The notes beneath the pieces were generated by a model, which did no database searches, was not told the DNA's origin, and saw only the letters and a list, made by a program, of their open reading frames with translations. This document shows, one piece after another, positions 1-10,535 of a stretch of DNA of 64,000 bases. The DNA comes from Deltaproteobacteria bacterium (GTDB taxonomy: Bacteria; Desulfobacterota; Binatia; Binatales; Binataceae), in NCBI GenBank assembly GCA_021831785.1, contig JAKBMB010000026.1, forward strand, positions 62,001-126,000, written 5' to 3'. The translations under genes were made by a program, and so were the position numbers. Numbering within the stretch: position 1 is the stretch's first letter; each line of letters starts with the position of its first letter.

Positions 1-3000
1 TGCCGAGCTCGACCATTTCCATATTACAGCGGCTGGCGAAATCACCCTCCCGGTCCAGCACGTAGGCCACGCCGCCGCTCATTCCCGCCGCGAAGTTACG
101 TCCGGTGCGGCCCAGTACGACCACGGTGCCGCGCGTCATGTATTCGCAGCCGTGGTCGCCCACGCCTTCGACCACCGTCTTGGCGCCGCTGTTGCGAACC
201 GCGAAGCGCTCCCCTGCGACACCGCGGAAGTAAGCCTCGCCCGCGGTAGCTCCGTACAGGGCGACATTGCCGATGAGGATGTTCTCTTCAGCTTTGAAGG
301 TCGCCTGCCGCGGCGGGCGGACGGCGATGAGCCCTCCCGACAAACCCTTGCCGATATAATCGTTGGCGTCGCCCTCCAGATGGAGCGCGACTCCGCGCGC
401 GAGAAAGGCGCCGAAGCTCTGGCCTGCCGAGCCCTCGGCGTAAATCTGAATCGTACCTGCCGGCAGCCCGGCCTCGCCGAAGCGGCGCGAAATCTCGGCC
501 GACAACATCGTGGCAAAGGCGCGGTCAACGTTGCGAATCGCCGTGCGAATCTTGACCGCGCGCTTGTGCTCGAGGGCGCTTTTGCAAAGCTCGAGCAAAC
601 GCCGGTCTGCAACCTTATCGAGCTGGTGGTCTTGCGCCTCGGTGCATCGTATCGAGACTTCGCCGCTTACCCGCGGGCGGTGCAAAATCTGTCCCAAGTC
701 GACGTGCCTGGCCTTCCAATGGTCGGTCGCATAGCTGGGCTCCAAACATTCGACACGCCCCACCATCTCGTGGATCGTGCGGAAGCCAAGCTGCGCCATG
801 TACTCGCGCACCTCCTCGGCGATAAACATCATCAGGGTTTCGACATGCTCGGCCTTGCCCGTAAAGCGCCGGCGCAAAACCGGATCATGCGTGGCTATGC
901 CGACCGGACAGGTGTTCAGATGGCACACGCGCATCATCACGCAGCCCATCGCAACCAACGCCGCGGTGGCGAAGCCGAACTCTTCGGCACCGAGCAGCGC
1001 GGCAACCACGACATCGCGCCCGGTCTTAAGCTGGCCGTCGGTCTCGAGCCGGACCCTGCCGCGCAGATCATTGAGCACCAGCACTTGCTGGGTCTCCGCG
1101 AGGCCCAGCTCCCACGGGATGCCGGCGTGCTTGATCGAGCTCTGGGGCGAGGCGCCGGTTCCGCCGTCGTAGCCGCTGATCAGGATCAAGTCGGCCTTGG
1201 CCTTCGCTACGCCCGCGGCGATCGTCCCCACTCCAACCGTGGCCACCAGTTTGACGCTAACCTGAGCGTGCTCGTTGGCTGCCTTGAGGTCGTGGATAAG
1301 CTGCGCCAGATCTTCGATCGAGTAGATGTCGTGATGAGGCGGGGGCGAGATCAGGCCTACCCCGGGCGTCGAGTAGCGAATGCTCGCGATATATTCGTCC
1401 ACCTTGTGGCCGGGCAATTGGCCGCCCTCGCCGGGCTTGGCGCCCTGGGCAATTTTGATCTGCAGCTCGTCAGCGTTAACCAGGTAGTTGCTGGTAACGC
1501 CGAAGCGCCCGGAGGCGACCTGCTTAATCGCGCTGCGCCGCCAGTCGCCGTTCGGGTCGGGCCTAAAGCGTTCAGGGTCCTCGCCGCCTTCGCCGGTATT
1601 GCTCTTGCCTCCGATGCGGTTCATCGCGATCGCGAGCGCTTCGTGCGCTTCCTTGCTGATCGCGCCGAAAGACATTGCGCCGGTCTTGAACCGTTTGACG
1701 ATCTCGCCGACCGGTTCGACCTCCTTAAGCTGAATCGGCGGCCTGGTCGGCTTGAACTTGAGCAGCCCGCGCAGCGTGGCTCTACGGCTTGATTCCTCGT
1801 CGACGACGCGCGTGTACTGCCTAAAGAGCTTGTAGCTGCGGGCGGCGATCGCGTGCTGCATCTTGGCAATCGTGACCGGGTTGTACATGTGGAGCTCGCC
1901 GCGGCGCCGCCACTGATACTCGCCGCCGGTCTTCAGAGCGTGCTCCTCGCCCGGCTCGGCGCGGAAGGCTTGCTCATGGCGCGCGGCGATTTCGCGTTCG
2001 ATTACTTCAAGCCCCACCCCGCCGATCCGCGAGGCGGTTCCGGTGAAGTAGCGGTCGACGAATTCCTGGTTAAGCCCGATAGCCTCGAAGATCTGCGCGC
2101 CGCGATAGCTCTGGAGCGTCGAAATCCCCATCTTTGAGGCCACCTTCAGCAGCCCCTTGCCAATCGCCTTGACGTAGTTCTTGACCGCGGCCCCGGCGTC
2201 CGTATCCTTGAGCATCCCCTCGCCGACCATCCACACCAGCGTGTTGTAAGCCAGATAAGGATTGACCGCCCCGGCGCCGTACCCAATCAGCAGCGCAAAA
2301 TGCATCGCCTCGCGCGGCTCGCCGGATTCGACGACCAAGCCCGCTTTGGCGCGCAAGCCTTCGCGCACCAGGTGATGATGGACCGCGCCGGTGGCCAAAA
2401 GGCTCGGAATAGGCGCGTGCGCGGCGTCCATCTCGCGGTCGCTGAGCACGATTATGGTGAAGCCGGCCGCGATCGCCTCGGCAGCGCGAAGGCAAAGCTC
2501 GTTGAGCGTCTGTCTCAGGCCGTGCTCGCCGTCGGCCACCGGGTAGACGATGGGCAGCGTGACGCTCTTCAGGCCCGGAAGGGAAAGCGCTCGTACCTTC
2601 TCGAGTTCGCTATTGCTCAGGATAGGATTGGATAAGCGCAACTGGCGGCAATGCTGCGCGGTCTCGTCGAACAAGTTCTGCTCGGCGCCGATCGTGGTCT
2701 GCAGCGACATCACCAGCTCTTCGCGAATCGGGTCGATCGGCGGGTTCGTTACTTGAGCGAAAACCTGCTTGAAGTAATTGAACAACAACGGGTTTTGATC
2801 CGACAGCACCGCAAGCGGCGTGTCGGTGCCCATCGAGCCACGGGTTCCTGGGCGTTTGCCGCCATGGGCGCCAGCAAGATCCTCAATTCTTCGATGGTGT
2901 AGCCGAAGGTTGTCTGGCGTGACAACAGGTCGGCGCGCGTGTAGCTGTCGAGCGCGGGCGGGCTCGATGGGTGGGGCAGATCGTTCAGGCTCACCAGATT

Positions 3001-4344
3001 TTCGCGCAGCCATTGACGATAGGGCTTGCGCGCCGCGATCGACTCTTTGATTTCCTCGTCCTCAATAATGCGGCCCTGCTCCGTGTCGACCAAAAGCATC
3101 CGGCCCGGCTGGAGCCGCCCGTTGACCGCGACCTGCTCCGGCTCGATATCGAGCACGCCGGTCTCTGACGCCATCACCAGAAGGCCATCCTTGGTCAGCA
3201 CGTAGCGGGACGGACGCAGGCCATTGCGGTCGAGTACGGCGCCGATCTGCCGGCCGTCGGTAAAAGCGATCGCCGCCGGGCCGTCCCACGGCTCCATCAG
3301 GCACGAATGGTACTCGTAAAACGCGCGCTTCGAGTCGCTCATCGCCGAGTGGTTCTGCCACGCCTCGGGGATCATCATCATCACCGCGTGCGCCAGCGAA
3401 CGGCCGGTATGAAGCAAAAATTCGAGCACGTTGTCGAAAATTGCCGAGTCGCTACCGGAAGCTTGAACGATCGGGATGAGCTTTTGCAGGCCGTCGGCGA
3501 AAAGCGGCGAGCTCGACATTTTCTCCCGCGCGTGCATCCAGTTAACGTTTCCGCGCAGCGTATTGATTTCGCCGTTATGGCACAAAAAGCGATAAGGATG
3601 CGCGCGGTCCCAGCTCGGGAAGGTGTTGGTGGAGAAGCGCTGATGAATCAGGGCCAGCGCCGAGGTCAGGTCGGGCTCGTTCAGATCGGCATAGAACCTG
3701 ACGAGCTGGTCAGGCATTAGCTGGCCTTTGTAGACCACGGTCGCGGTCGACAAGCTGCACACGTAAAAGGTGCCGCTTTCGCCAGCGAGCAGTGCGGCGG
3801 TCTCTTTCTCCAGCCGCCGGCGAATTACGTAAAGCGCGCGCGCGAAAGCTTTGCTGTCTGGCGCGTTCGGGCCGCGCTTGACGAAGACCTGGCTCACAAA
3901 CGGCATCGCGCGGCGCGCGACCGCGCCCGTCGCGCCCTCGTCGACCGGCACCGCCCGCCATCCGAGCAACTCCTGCCCTTCCTCACGCACCACCCGCTCG
4001 ACTACCCGCGCGCACAGTCGGCGCGGCGCGGGATTGCGCGGCATAAAAAGCATCCCCAGTGCGTAACCCTCGGGCTCCGGAAGCTCAAACCCGAGCGCCG
4101 CGGCTTGCCGCCGCAAGAACTCATGTGGCAACTGAAGCAAGACGCCCGAGCCGTCGCCGGTCAACGGATCGCATCCGCAAGCGCCGCGATGGGTCAGGTT
4201 TTGCAGCGCGGTCAGCGCCTGAAGCACGAGCGAGCGCGAGCGCCGGCCCTTGACGTCGACCACGAAGCCCATCCCACAGGCGTCGCGCTCAAAGAGCGGG
4301 TTATAGAGCCCCTGTCGTTGCGGCATTCCATCCAAGCTATGCAT
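1..4344 (-). CDS. gltB: Glutamate synthase (GOGAT) large subunit, frameshifted and cut by the left window edge
   Basis: Transfers the amide nitrogen of glutamine to 2-oxoglutarate. The N-terminus carries the class II glutaminase nucleophile: ERDACGMGF with Cys23, so about 22 residues would be removed as a propeptide. The frame from 4344 is clean to about 2840, where it reads QEPVARWAP instead of the expected [12 protein letters not shown] and soon stops (2749). One missing C in the CC run at 2838-2839 explains this: in the next frame the protein continues ([12 protein letters not shown] and onward) without a stop to base 1. The FMN/synthase domain and the 3Fe-4S cysteine segment ([15 protein letters not shown], about 890-950) follow, then the start of the GXGXG domain. 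The last part lies outside the window. The start codon overlaps the regulator gene upstream. Identity is certain; whether the frameshift is real or a sequence error is open. Confidence 0.93.
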
Positions 4345-4909
4345 GTTTGGGTCCGTCCCCGCCGTTGACCTCGCTCCTTCCAGGCTCTACACGAAGCCGT
4401 CCTTTGACAGGATACGTGATTTCGGGCGGCTGAAGCGTCGTAAGCGAAAGCGAAGTGCTCTCAACCCTCGTCGAGAGGACGACCATAGTTTCGGTACGGG
4501 CCACGCCCTCGATCGACCGAATTGCGGTGATAAGCTTCTCCAGCGTCGCCGTGGTATCGGTTTTGACTTTAAGCAGCATCGAATGTTGCCCGGTCACGTG
4601 ATGGCATTCCAGGACGTCGTCGAGCAGGACCACGTCACGAGCAAACTTTTCGACCAACGTGGGGTGACTGATTGAGACGCCAATAAAGGCGGTTACATCC
4701 TTGCCGAGAAGGCGCGCAGCCAGATGGGCGTGATAACCGGCGATAACGCCGCCTTCCTCAAGCTTCTTTACGCGCTCTAGAACCGAAGGCGCGGAAAGCC
4801 CCACTTGTTCGCCCAATTTGGCTAAGGAAATGCGGCAGTTTTGCTGAAGCTGAGCCATAATCTGAAGATCGATAGTGTCAAGCTGGCATTGCCGCTCGCC
4901 TAATTTCAT
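4337..4909 (-). CDS. Lrp/AsnC-family transcriptional regulator
   Basis: A 190-residue leucine-responsive-type regulator: an N-terminal winged helix-turn-helix (LDTIDLQIMAQLQQNCRISLAKLGEQ split over the first helices, then GLSAPSVLERVKKLEEGGVI) and a C-terminal RAM/AsnC ligand-binding domain (residues about 75-150). The ATG at 4909 is chosen over an upstream in-frame start at 5095 because GAGGAA lies just upstream at SD distance and the family begins here. Its 3' end overlaps the gltB start by 8 bases, so the two are very probably co-transcribed and translationally coupled. Lrp controls gltBD in enterobacteria, so control of glutamate synthesis in response to an amino acid is a reasonable inference. 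The ligand is unknown. The C-terminus has an extra tail of about 25 residues beyond the usual domain. Confidence 0.9.
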   Translation of the reverse strand: MKLGERQCQLDTIDLQIMAQLQQNCRISLAKLGEQVGLSAPSVLERVKKLEEGGVIAGYHAHLAARLLGKDVTAFIGVSISHPTLVEKFARDVVLLDDVLECHHVTGQHSMLLKVKTDTTATLEKLITAIRSIEGVARTETMVVLSTRVESTSLSLTTLQPPEITYPVKGRLRVEPGRSEVNGGDGPKHA

Positions 4910-4935
4910 AAGCCAATTCCTCAATTTGACTAAGA

Positions 4936-4965
4936 AAAATAGTAAAAACGTGTCGCTAATGTCAA
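4936..4965 (-). promoter_or_regulatory. Sigma70-like promoter for the lrp-gltB operon
   Basis: On the minus strand TTGACA (4960-4965) is followed after 18 bases by TATTTT (4936-4941), 27 bases before the ATG at 4909. The stretch is AT-rich in an otherwise GC-rich neighbourhood. The remaining part of this 320-base gap (4966-5229) shows no gene or clear structure. Confidence 0.6.
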
Positions 4966-5229
4966 GAGCATTAGGCGCAACTGTGGGCGCCAACGCGCTC
5001 TCGTAGACGACCGGGCCAGCAAAAAGCTTCAAAGGCCGCTCGATAACAGCGTCACGACGTACCTTTCCGCGGCCGACCCGCAGCGGTACAGCCAAAACTG
5101 CCGAGGGCTTCGGAGATCGCGCGCTATAGTGCGAAGTGCTGCACGGGGCCGCGGCGGCGGCGAGAGGTCTTTTATATGATGTTGCGCTGCGCGCTCGTTA
5201 TGGTTGAGCGCAAGCCAACGTATCAGAGT

Positions 5230-5943
5230 CTAGCTTCGCCGGCGGGCAACGACCTGACAGGCCACTAGCGAACAGACTGTCTCGCTCCGGTCCAAGACCC
5301 GGCGCACAAATTCGCGCCCGCATTGCGCGCAGCGCGCGATCGCCTCCCCCTCGCGCAGCATTGAACGCATGCTTGCGAGAGCTTCCCTATGCAGGCTGGC
5401 GATCGGCAGCCGCGGCAAATTGGCGCGTCCTTGCGGCCGCGGCAAAGCTTTCGGCGCGGCTTGCGGCTGGGTAAGTAGAGAACCCGGCGCGGATCGCTGG
5501 GCGGTGTCGACCGAGCCTTGCTCTACAGCCAGCTTCGCCGCCTGTGTCGCCAGCTCGTCGGCTCTGGCATTGTGCGGATCAAGGTCGTGGCCTTTAACCC
5601 ATTCGAACACCACGTTACGCGCGATGCGCTCACGGTCCAGCGCATCCCACAGGTCCCCATTTTTATTGCGCTTCCAGCCGGCATTGATCGTTTTGACCAA
5701 CAACTGACTGTCGCTGCGCAGCAAAACCCGCGCCCCGGGCGGCGTTGCACGTAAACCTTCGATCGCCGCGGTGAGTTCCATCCGGTTGTTCGTCGTGGAG
5801 CGGCAGCCGCCGCTTTTCTCGACCGCAGCGCCGTCGCGCCGGATTACGAGCACCCCCCAGCCGCCGGGTCCGGGGTTTCCGATGCATGCACCGTCGGTGT
5901 AAACCAGAAAGTCCCGGTTGCTCCGCTCCCCGGTCATGGGCAT
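5230..5943 (-). CDS. rnhA: Ribonuclease HI with a C-terminal zinc-ribbon-like extension
   Basis: Cleaves RNA in RNA:DNA hybrids. Residues 11-140 are a standard RNase HI fold: YTDGACIGNPG with Asp17, Glu56 (NNRMEL), Asp78 (RSDSQ), the flexible-loop His119 (VKGHD) and Asp129 (ADELA). All catalytic positions are present. The protein is 237 residues against about 150 for E. coli RNase HI. The surplus is a Pro/Gln-rich linker (about 145-180) and a tail with four cysteines, C205-x2-C208-x15-C224-x4-C229, which looks like a small metal-binding ribbon. The role of the tail is unknown; substrate or protein binding is a guess. It lies 190 bases downstream of lon on the same strand, with no structure recognised between them. 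Confidence 0.92.
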   Translation of the reverse strand: MPMTGERSNRDFLVYTDGACIGNPGPGGWGVLVIRRDGAAVEKSGGCRSTTNNRMELTAAIEGLRATPPGARVLLRSDSQLLVKTINAGWKRNKNGDLWDALDRERIARNVVFEWVKGHDLDPHNARADELATQAAKLAVEQGSVDTAQRSAPGSLLTQPQAAPKALPRPQGRANLPRLPIASLHREALASMRSMLREGEAIARCAQCGREFVRRVLDRSETVCSLVACQVVARRRS

Positions 5944-6133
5944 GGTTGCATCGGTCCTGCCGAAGCTGGCGGCTACTCGCCTTCGGGCGCCTTCACCCGT
6001 ACTGTCACCGGCCTACGACCCAGGCTCGGCTGTGCCAAAACGCCGCCGTTTGCAAGCCGGGCGCCTCGTCCTCCGTGAGGTTTCGGCCGCACGAGCCTCG
6101 AGCTTCGCGGCCGAGCCGGCCCTTGCCGCGCAC

Positions 6134-8566
6134 TCAGTTAAGCACGCTGGGCTTGGGCTCTTCTGGAGCGACGCTTGCGCCGCGCTTGCTGCTCGCTTTA
6201 CGCAAAACTACGTTGAGGACCTCGTCGATGGTATCGACAAAGACGAACTCCAGCTCGTTGCGCACTTCGGATGGAATGTCTTCAAGGTCTCTCTCGTTGC
6301 GCCGGGGAAGGATGACGCAGGTGATTCCGGCGCGGCGCGCGGCCAGGATTTTTTCTTTGATCCCGCCCACCGGCAGAACCTTGCCGCGCAGCGTGATCTC
6401 GCCGGTCATCGCAACATCCGGGCGCACCGGGCGTCCGGTAAGAAGGGAGGCCAGCGAGGCCACCAGCGCCACTCCCGCCGACGGTCCGTCCTTCGGTATC
6501 GCCCCGGCCGGGACGTGGATATGCAAGTCGGATTTGTGGAAAAAATCCTCCGCAATCCCTAGCCGACTTGCGCGCGAGCGAAGGTAGGAGAGCGCAGCCT
6601 GAGCCGACTCCTTCATCACGTCGCCCAGGCTGCCGGTAAGCGTGATGCCCTTTTCGCCCGACATTTGGGTGCTCTCGATAAACAGGATGTCGCCGCCGTT
6701 GGGAGTCCAGGCGAGCCCGGTCGCCACGCCCGGGTCGGCCGTACGCTCGGCGGCCTCGGGGAAAAACTTCGGCGGCCCGACGTAGCTCGGGATTAGCGCC
6801 GCGTCAATTTTCTCGGGCGGGGCCTGGCCTTCGGTGACCGCGCGCGCAATCTTGCGGCATACGCGCGCCAACTCGCGCTCGAGGTTGCGCAGGCCCGCCT
6901 CGCGCGTGTAGCTGCGGATAATTTCGGCAATAGCGTCTTGCGTGAACTCGATCTTGTGTTCGGCGAGCCCGTTTTCGACCAACACCTTGGGGATCAGATG
7001 GCGACGGGCAATCTGGAGCTTTTCCTCCTCGGTATAGCCCGGCAGCTCCAGCACCTCCATCCGGTCGCGCAGAGGCGGGGGTATCGGGTCAAGCAGGTTA
7101 GCCGTGGTTAGGAACATCACCTTGGACAGGTCGAAAGGCACGTCGAGGTAGTGATCGACGAAGGTGTTGTTCTGTTCGGGGTCGAGCACTTCGAGCAGCG
7201 CCGAGGCGGGATCGCCACGAAAGTCCATCCCGAGCTTGTCAACTTCGTCAAGGATGAAAAGCGGGTTGGATGAGCCGGCGTTGCGAACACCCTGAATTAT
7301 CCGCCCCGGCAGCGAGCCGATATAGGTGCGGCGATGGCCGCGAATTTCGGCCTCGTCGTGGATTCCGCCCAGCGAAAGCCGCACGAACTTGCGTCCGAGC
7401 GCGCGCGCGATCGAGCGCCCAAGCGAGGTCTTGCCGGTGCCGGGCGGGCCGACAAAGCATAGAATCGGCCCCTTGCTGTCGCGCTTGAGCTTGCGCACCG
7501 CTAAAAACTCGAGAATTCGCTCCTTGATCTTCTCGAGATCGTAGTGATCTTCGTCCAATACCTCGCGCGCGTGCTTGATCTCGAGGTTGTCTTCGGTGGT
7601 CACGCTCCAGGGCAGACCAACCAGCCAGTCGAGGTAGGTGCGCACCACGGTATGCTCGGCCGACTCGGGCGGGATCATGCGCAGGCGATCGAGTTCTTTG
7701 TCGGCCGCCTTGCGCGCATCCTCCGGCATCTTGGCTTCTTCGATCTTGCGCGCTAGGTCTTCGATCTCGACCGTGCGCGAATCGCCTTCGCCGAGCTCCT
7801 TTTGAATCGCCTTGAGCTGTTGGCGCAAGAAGAACTCACGCTGGTTCTTATTCAGCTCGGTCTGGACCTGGGATTGAATCTTGTGACCAATCTCGAGCAT
7901 CTCGATCTCGCGGCTCAAAATCGCGCGCACCTTTTCGAGCCGCTCGCCCACGTCCAGCGTGGCGAGCAAATCCTGCGCTTCCTCGACGGCGATTTTCATG
8001 TAAGAGGCGACCAGGTCCGCCAGCCGACCCGGGCCGCGCACATGGATCGCCATCACTTGCAGCTCGTCCGGCAAGTAAGGCACGAGCGAGACGAACTTGG
8101 AAAATTGACTCACCACGTGAGTCTGTAGCGCCTCAAGCTCCTTGCCCGGCGTGACCTCGTCGGCGAGTTTTTTTGCCCGTGCGACGAAGTAAGGTTCTTC
8201 CTTGACGAACTCTTCAATCTCAATCCTGGCCAGACCCTGAACCAACACGCGCACGCTCTGGTCCGGGTAGCGCAGCATCTTCAGGATGCGCACCGCTGTG
8301 CCGCGCCGATAAAGGCCCGCAGGACCAGGGCTCTCTTCTTCAGCGCTCTTCTGCGTCACCAAGCCGATGATGCGCTCGGGGTTAGCCACCTCTTCGACTA
8401 GTTTCAGAGAGCCTGGCCGCGAGACTAGGAAGGGAAGGATTTGGCTCGGAAACACCACAATCCCCCGCAAAGGCAGGATCCCCAGAAGCTCAGGCAACGG
8501 GAGATTACCGAGATCCTCTTCGAGCTCGAAACGCTTTTCGCCTTTTATTTCAGGTCTGTCACTCAT
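6134..8566 (-). CDS. lon: ATP-dependent endopeptidase Lon
   Basis: Cytosolic AAA+ protease that degrades misfolded and regulatory proteins. The 810 residues contain the N-terminal substrate-binding LON domain (about 25-215), a coiled-coil linker, the AAA+ module with Walker A GPPGTGKT (373-380) and Walker B (LFILDEVDK), and the protease domain with catalytic Ser696 ([10 protein letters not shown]) and Lys739 (GGIKEKIL), spaced 43 residues apart as in E. coli Lon. Length and order are typical. It is transcribed divergently from the DUF2203 gene with a 120-base gap. No CIRCE element is visible upstream. An imperfect TTAGC...GCTAA inverted repeat occurs there, but I do not assign it a function. 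Confidence 0.97.
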   Translation of the reverse strand: MSDRPEIKGEKRFELEEDLGNLPLPELLGILPLRGIVVFPSQILPFLVSRPGSLKLVEEVANPERIIGLVTQKSAEEESPGPAGLYRRGTAVRILKMLRYPDQSVRVLVQGLARIEIEEFVKEEPYFVARAKKLADEVTPGKELEALQTHVVSQFSKFVSLVPYLPDELQVMAIHVRGPGRLADLVASYMKIAVEEAQDLLATLDVGERLEKVRAILSREIEMLEIGHKIQSQVQTELNKNQREFFLRQQLKAIQKELGEGDSRTVEIEDLARKIEEAKMPEDARKAADKELDRLRMIPPESAEHTVVRTYLDWLVGLPWSVTTEDNLEIKHAREVLDEDHYDLEKIKERILEFLAVRKLKRDSKGPILCFVGPPGTGKTSLGRSIARALGRKFVRLSLGGIHDEAEIRGHRRTYIGSLPGRIIQGVRNAGSSNPLFILDEVDKLGMDFRGDPASALLEVLDPEQNNTFVDHYLDVPFDLSKVMFLTTANLLDPIPPPLRDRMEVLELPGYTEEEKLQIARRHLIPKVLVENGLAEHKIEFTQDAIAEIIRSYTREAGLRNLERELARVCRKIARAVTEGQAPPEKIDAALIPSYVGPPKFFPEAAERTADPGVATGLAWTPNGGDILFIESTQMSGEKGITLTGSLGDVMKESAQAALSYLRSRASRLGIAEDFFHKSDLHIHVPAGAIPKDGPSAGVALVASLASLLTGRPVRPDVAMTGEITLRGKVLPVGGIKEKILAARRAGITCVILPRRNERDLEDIPSEVRNELEFVFVDTIDEVLNVVLRKASSKRGASVAPEEPKPSVLN

Positions 8567-8686
8567 CTTACTTATAAATCACCCAGCCGAAATCTCGTTA
8601 AGCGGAAATTCTTAGCCTTCGACACGAGAAAACGCTAAAACTAAGTTATTACACGACCTCGTCAGGTACAAGGTGGAACCGTCGGC

Positions 8687-9169
8687 GTGCGGCTCCGCTT
8701 GGCCCCGGGCGGACGCTGTGCCAGAATTACATGGACCTTGAAAAAGCTCGATTTTGAAAGGCTATTTAGCGTTCAAGAGGTAGACGATCTACTCCCGCGG
8801 CTGGAATTTATGATGCGCGGATTGCAGACTGAGGCGCGGCTTTTTCGCGAGCGACTCACCGACCTCGCCCAAAGCCAACCCGGTCAGCGCCTCGACCTGC
8901 ATAACTTTGACGAAATCACCCAGCTTTGCCCAGAGTTGCAGCACATAGCGCAAGCCATGGCCGAGTTTGCCTCTCAGATCGAGGCCCTGGGCGGCACACT
9001 CAAGGACATCGACCTCGGCCTGGTCGATTTTCTCGCCGAGGTGGACGGCAAAATCGTCTATCTGTGTTGGCAATTCGGCGAGCCCAGGGTTCGCTTCTGG
9101 CATCCTTTGGACGCCGGTTTTGCGCAACGACGCCGACTTGAGGGAGCAGCCAAGTCCTACCTCAACTAG
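8687..9169 (+). CDS. DUF2203 family protein
   Basis: A small soluble protein of unknown function. The family signature is clear: RLFSVQEVDDLLPRLE near the N-terminus, and a C-terminal block DIDLGLVDF, YLCWQFGEPRVRFWH and DAGFAQRR. The GTG at 8687 has AAGGTGG upstream (8670-8676) and is taken as start. The family normally begins only a few residues before RLFSV, so the in-frame TTG at 8738 is an alternative and would remove 17 residues that look unlike the family. It is divergent from lon; a link to proteolysis is only positional. Confidence 0.85.
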   Translation: MRLRLAPGGRCARITWTLKKLDFERLFSVQEVDDLLPRLEFMMRGLQTEARLFRERLTDLAQSQPGQRLDLHNFDEITQLCPELQHIAQAMAEFASQIEALGGTLKDIDLGLVDFLAEVDGKIVYLCWQFGEPRVRFWHPLDAGFAQRRRLEGAAKSYLN

Positions 9170-9222
9170 TTGGTCACCGGCAGCGTTACCTAAATTTTCG
9201 TTTCCGGAGCACAATATCGGCG

Positions 9223-9696
9223 ATGGCCTTGGCACTGTGGATTTTTCTTCTGTGTATGACCTGCTGGTTAGGCGGGATGGTCTTTTTCGCGCTCGTAGTT
9301 GCGCCAATTGTCTTTAGCCGCTTGGCACTACCCGAGGCCGGCAAGGTGGTGAGCGGAATTTTCCCGCGCTATTACCTAATGGGTTATGCCGTTGGAGCGC
9401 TAGCACTGCTCTTGGCGCTCTACTTCGTGTTTTATCAGCAAATTGGCCGCGGATGGTGGGGGCTGGTCTCGCTGCTGCTCGCCGGCGCCTTGGGTCTTAC
9501 GCTTTACGCCGGCATCGTCGTCCGCCCCCAGGTTGACGCGATACGCACCGTGGTCGAGCAGCCCGTACCCGACCCGGCGGGCAAGGCGCGCTTCGACCGG
9601 CTGCATCAACTGTCCGTTCGCCTCAACGGCGCGGTGATGGTCTTGAATCTGTTGGCTCTGGCCGCAGCAGCGACGGCGCTAACGCGACATGGCTGA
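9223..9696 (+). CDS. DUF4149 (TMEM205-like) integral membrane protein
   Basis: 157 residues with four predicted transmembrane helices (about 3-28, 50-72, 77-98 and 130-152). The first helix ends in the WLGGMVFFALVVAPIVF pattern typical of DUF4149. The function of the family is not known. The next gene starts 8 bases before its stop, so it heads a short operon with the HAD hydrolase and probably the TIGR00725 protein. Confidence 0.82.
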   Translation: MALALWIFLLCMTCWLGGMVFFALVVAPIVFSRLALPEAGKVVSGIFPRYYLMGYAVGALALLLALYFVFYQQIGRGWWGLVSLLLAGALGLTLYAGIVVRPQVDAIRTVVEQPVPDPAGKARFDRLHQLSVRLNGAVMVLNLLALAAAATALTRHG

Positions 9697-10465
9697 GCGC
9701 AGGTTCCAGGCCGTCATCCTGGACCTGTTCGGCACGCTGGTAGAATGGAACCCGCAATGGCTGCCGACGTTCAGATGGGGCGGCCGCGTTCTTCCGAGCA
9801 CCATCCCGCTGCTCATTCCCAAGCTTCGGGCGGCGTTGGGCGAACAGTTCGACCTGGACAATTTCGTCACCGCGTACAATGCCGTGCTGAGCGAAATAGC
9901 GCATCAGCGCGAGCGCGACGCGACCGAGGTCACCTGCGACGAGCGCTTTTTGCGCACTTTAAGGCGGATTAAGCCTGATGGCGGCCGCGCGCTTGGAGCG
10001 CTCGCCGAAGAGCTGACCCTGACTCACATGGAGGCGGTTCGCGCCGCTACGTTTACGCCGGCGGCCCATGCCGACCTGGTGCGCCAGCTCTCCTCCCGTT
10101 ACCGATTGGGGCTTTTATCGAACTTCGACGAGGCACGAACCGGTCGCCGGATAGTGGCCGATACCGGCGTACTGCCTCTTTTTGAGGTGGTCATCATTTC
10201 GGCCGAAGTCGGCCTTCGCAAGCCAAATCCGCAGATCTTCGCGCTGGCGCTGAACGCGCTCAAGCTTCGCCCGGACGAGGTCCTGTTCGTCGGCGATACG
10301 CCGTACGACGACGTCCTGGGGGCGCGGCGTGCGGGGATACCGGTCGCCTGGCTTACGCGCGGCAAGGAGGCGAGCTTCGAGGACCAGGAGCAGCCCGACT
10401 TCATACTGCGGGAGCTGGCCGAGTTGCCGGCTCTGCTCGCGCGCCTAGACAGCTCGGGGCCTTGA
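9689..10465 (+). CDS. HAD-superfamily hydrolase
   Basis: 258-residue haloacid-dehalogenase-like hydrolase. Motif I is ILDLFGTLV (nucleophile Asp12). The position two residues later is Phe14 rather than Asp, so the usual phosphatase acid/base is missing, as in L-2-haloacid dehalogenases and some HAD-IA enzymes. Motif II is LLSNFD (about 145), motif III lies in the GLRKPNPQIF region, and motif IV is FVGDTPYDDVLGARRAG. A helical cap lies between motifs I and II. The substrate cannot be predicted. It overlaps the DUF4149 gene by 8 bases. Confidence 0.85.
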   Translation: MAERRFQAVILDLFGTLVEWNPQWLPTFRWGGRVLPSTIPLLIPKLRAALGEQFDLDNFVTAYNAVLSEIAHQRERDATEVTCDERFLRTLRRIKPDGGRALGALAEELTLTHMEAVRAATFTPAAHADLVRQLSSRYRLGLLSNFDEARTGRRIVADTGVLPLFEVVIISAEVGLRKPNPQIFALALNALKLRPDEVLFVGDTPYDDVLGARRAGIPVAWLTRGKEASFEDQEQPDFILRELAELPALLARLDSSGP

Positions 10466-10535
10466 CGCGGGATGTTTTCGATGCGAGCATTCGCCGCCGC
10501 GGTGTTGACGCCTTGGGCGCTGCGAGGAACCGGCG

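Noticed and set aside
152-1792. 546-residue plus-strand open frame
   Set aside because: It lies antisense to the gltB 3' half, which has clear family motifs on the other strand. Long antisense frames are common in GC-rich coding DNA, and this one resembles no family.
8567-8686. CIRCE-like element before lon (TTAGC...GCTAA)
   Set aside because: Arms are only five bases and the spacing is 17, not the 9 of CIRCE; it may be chance.
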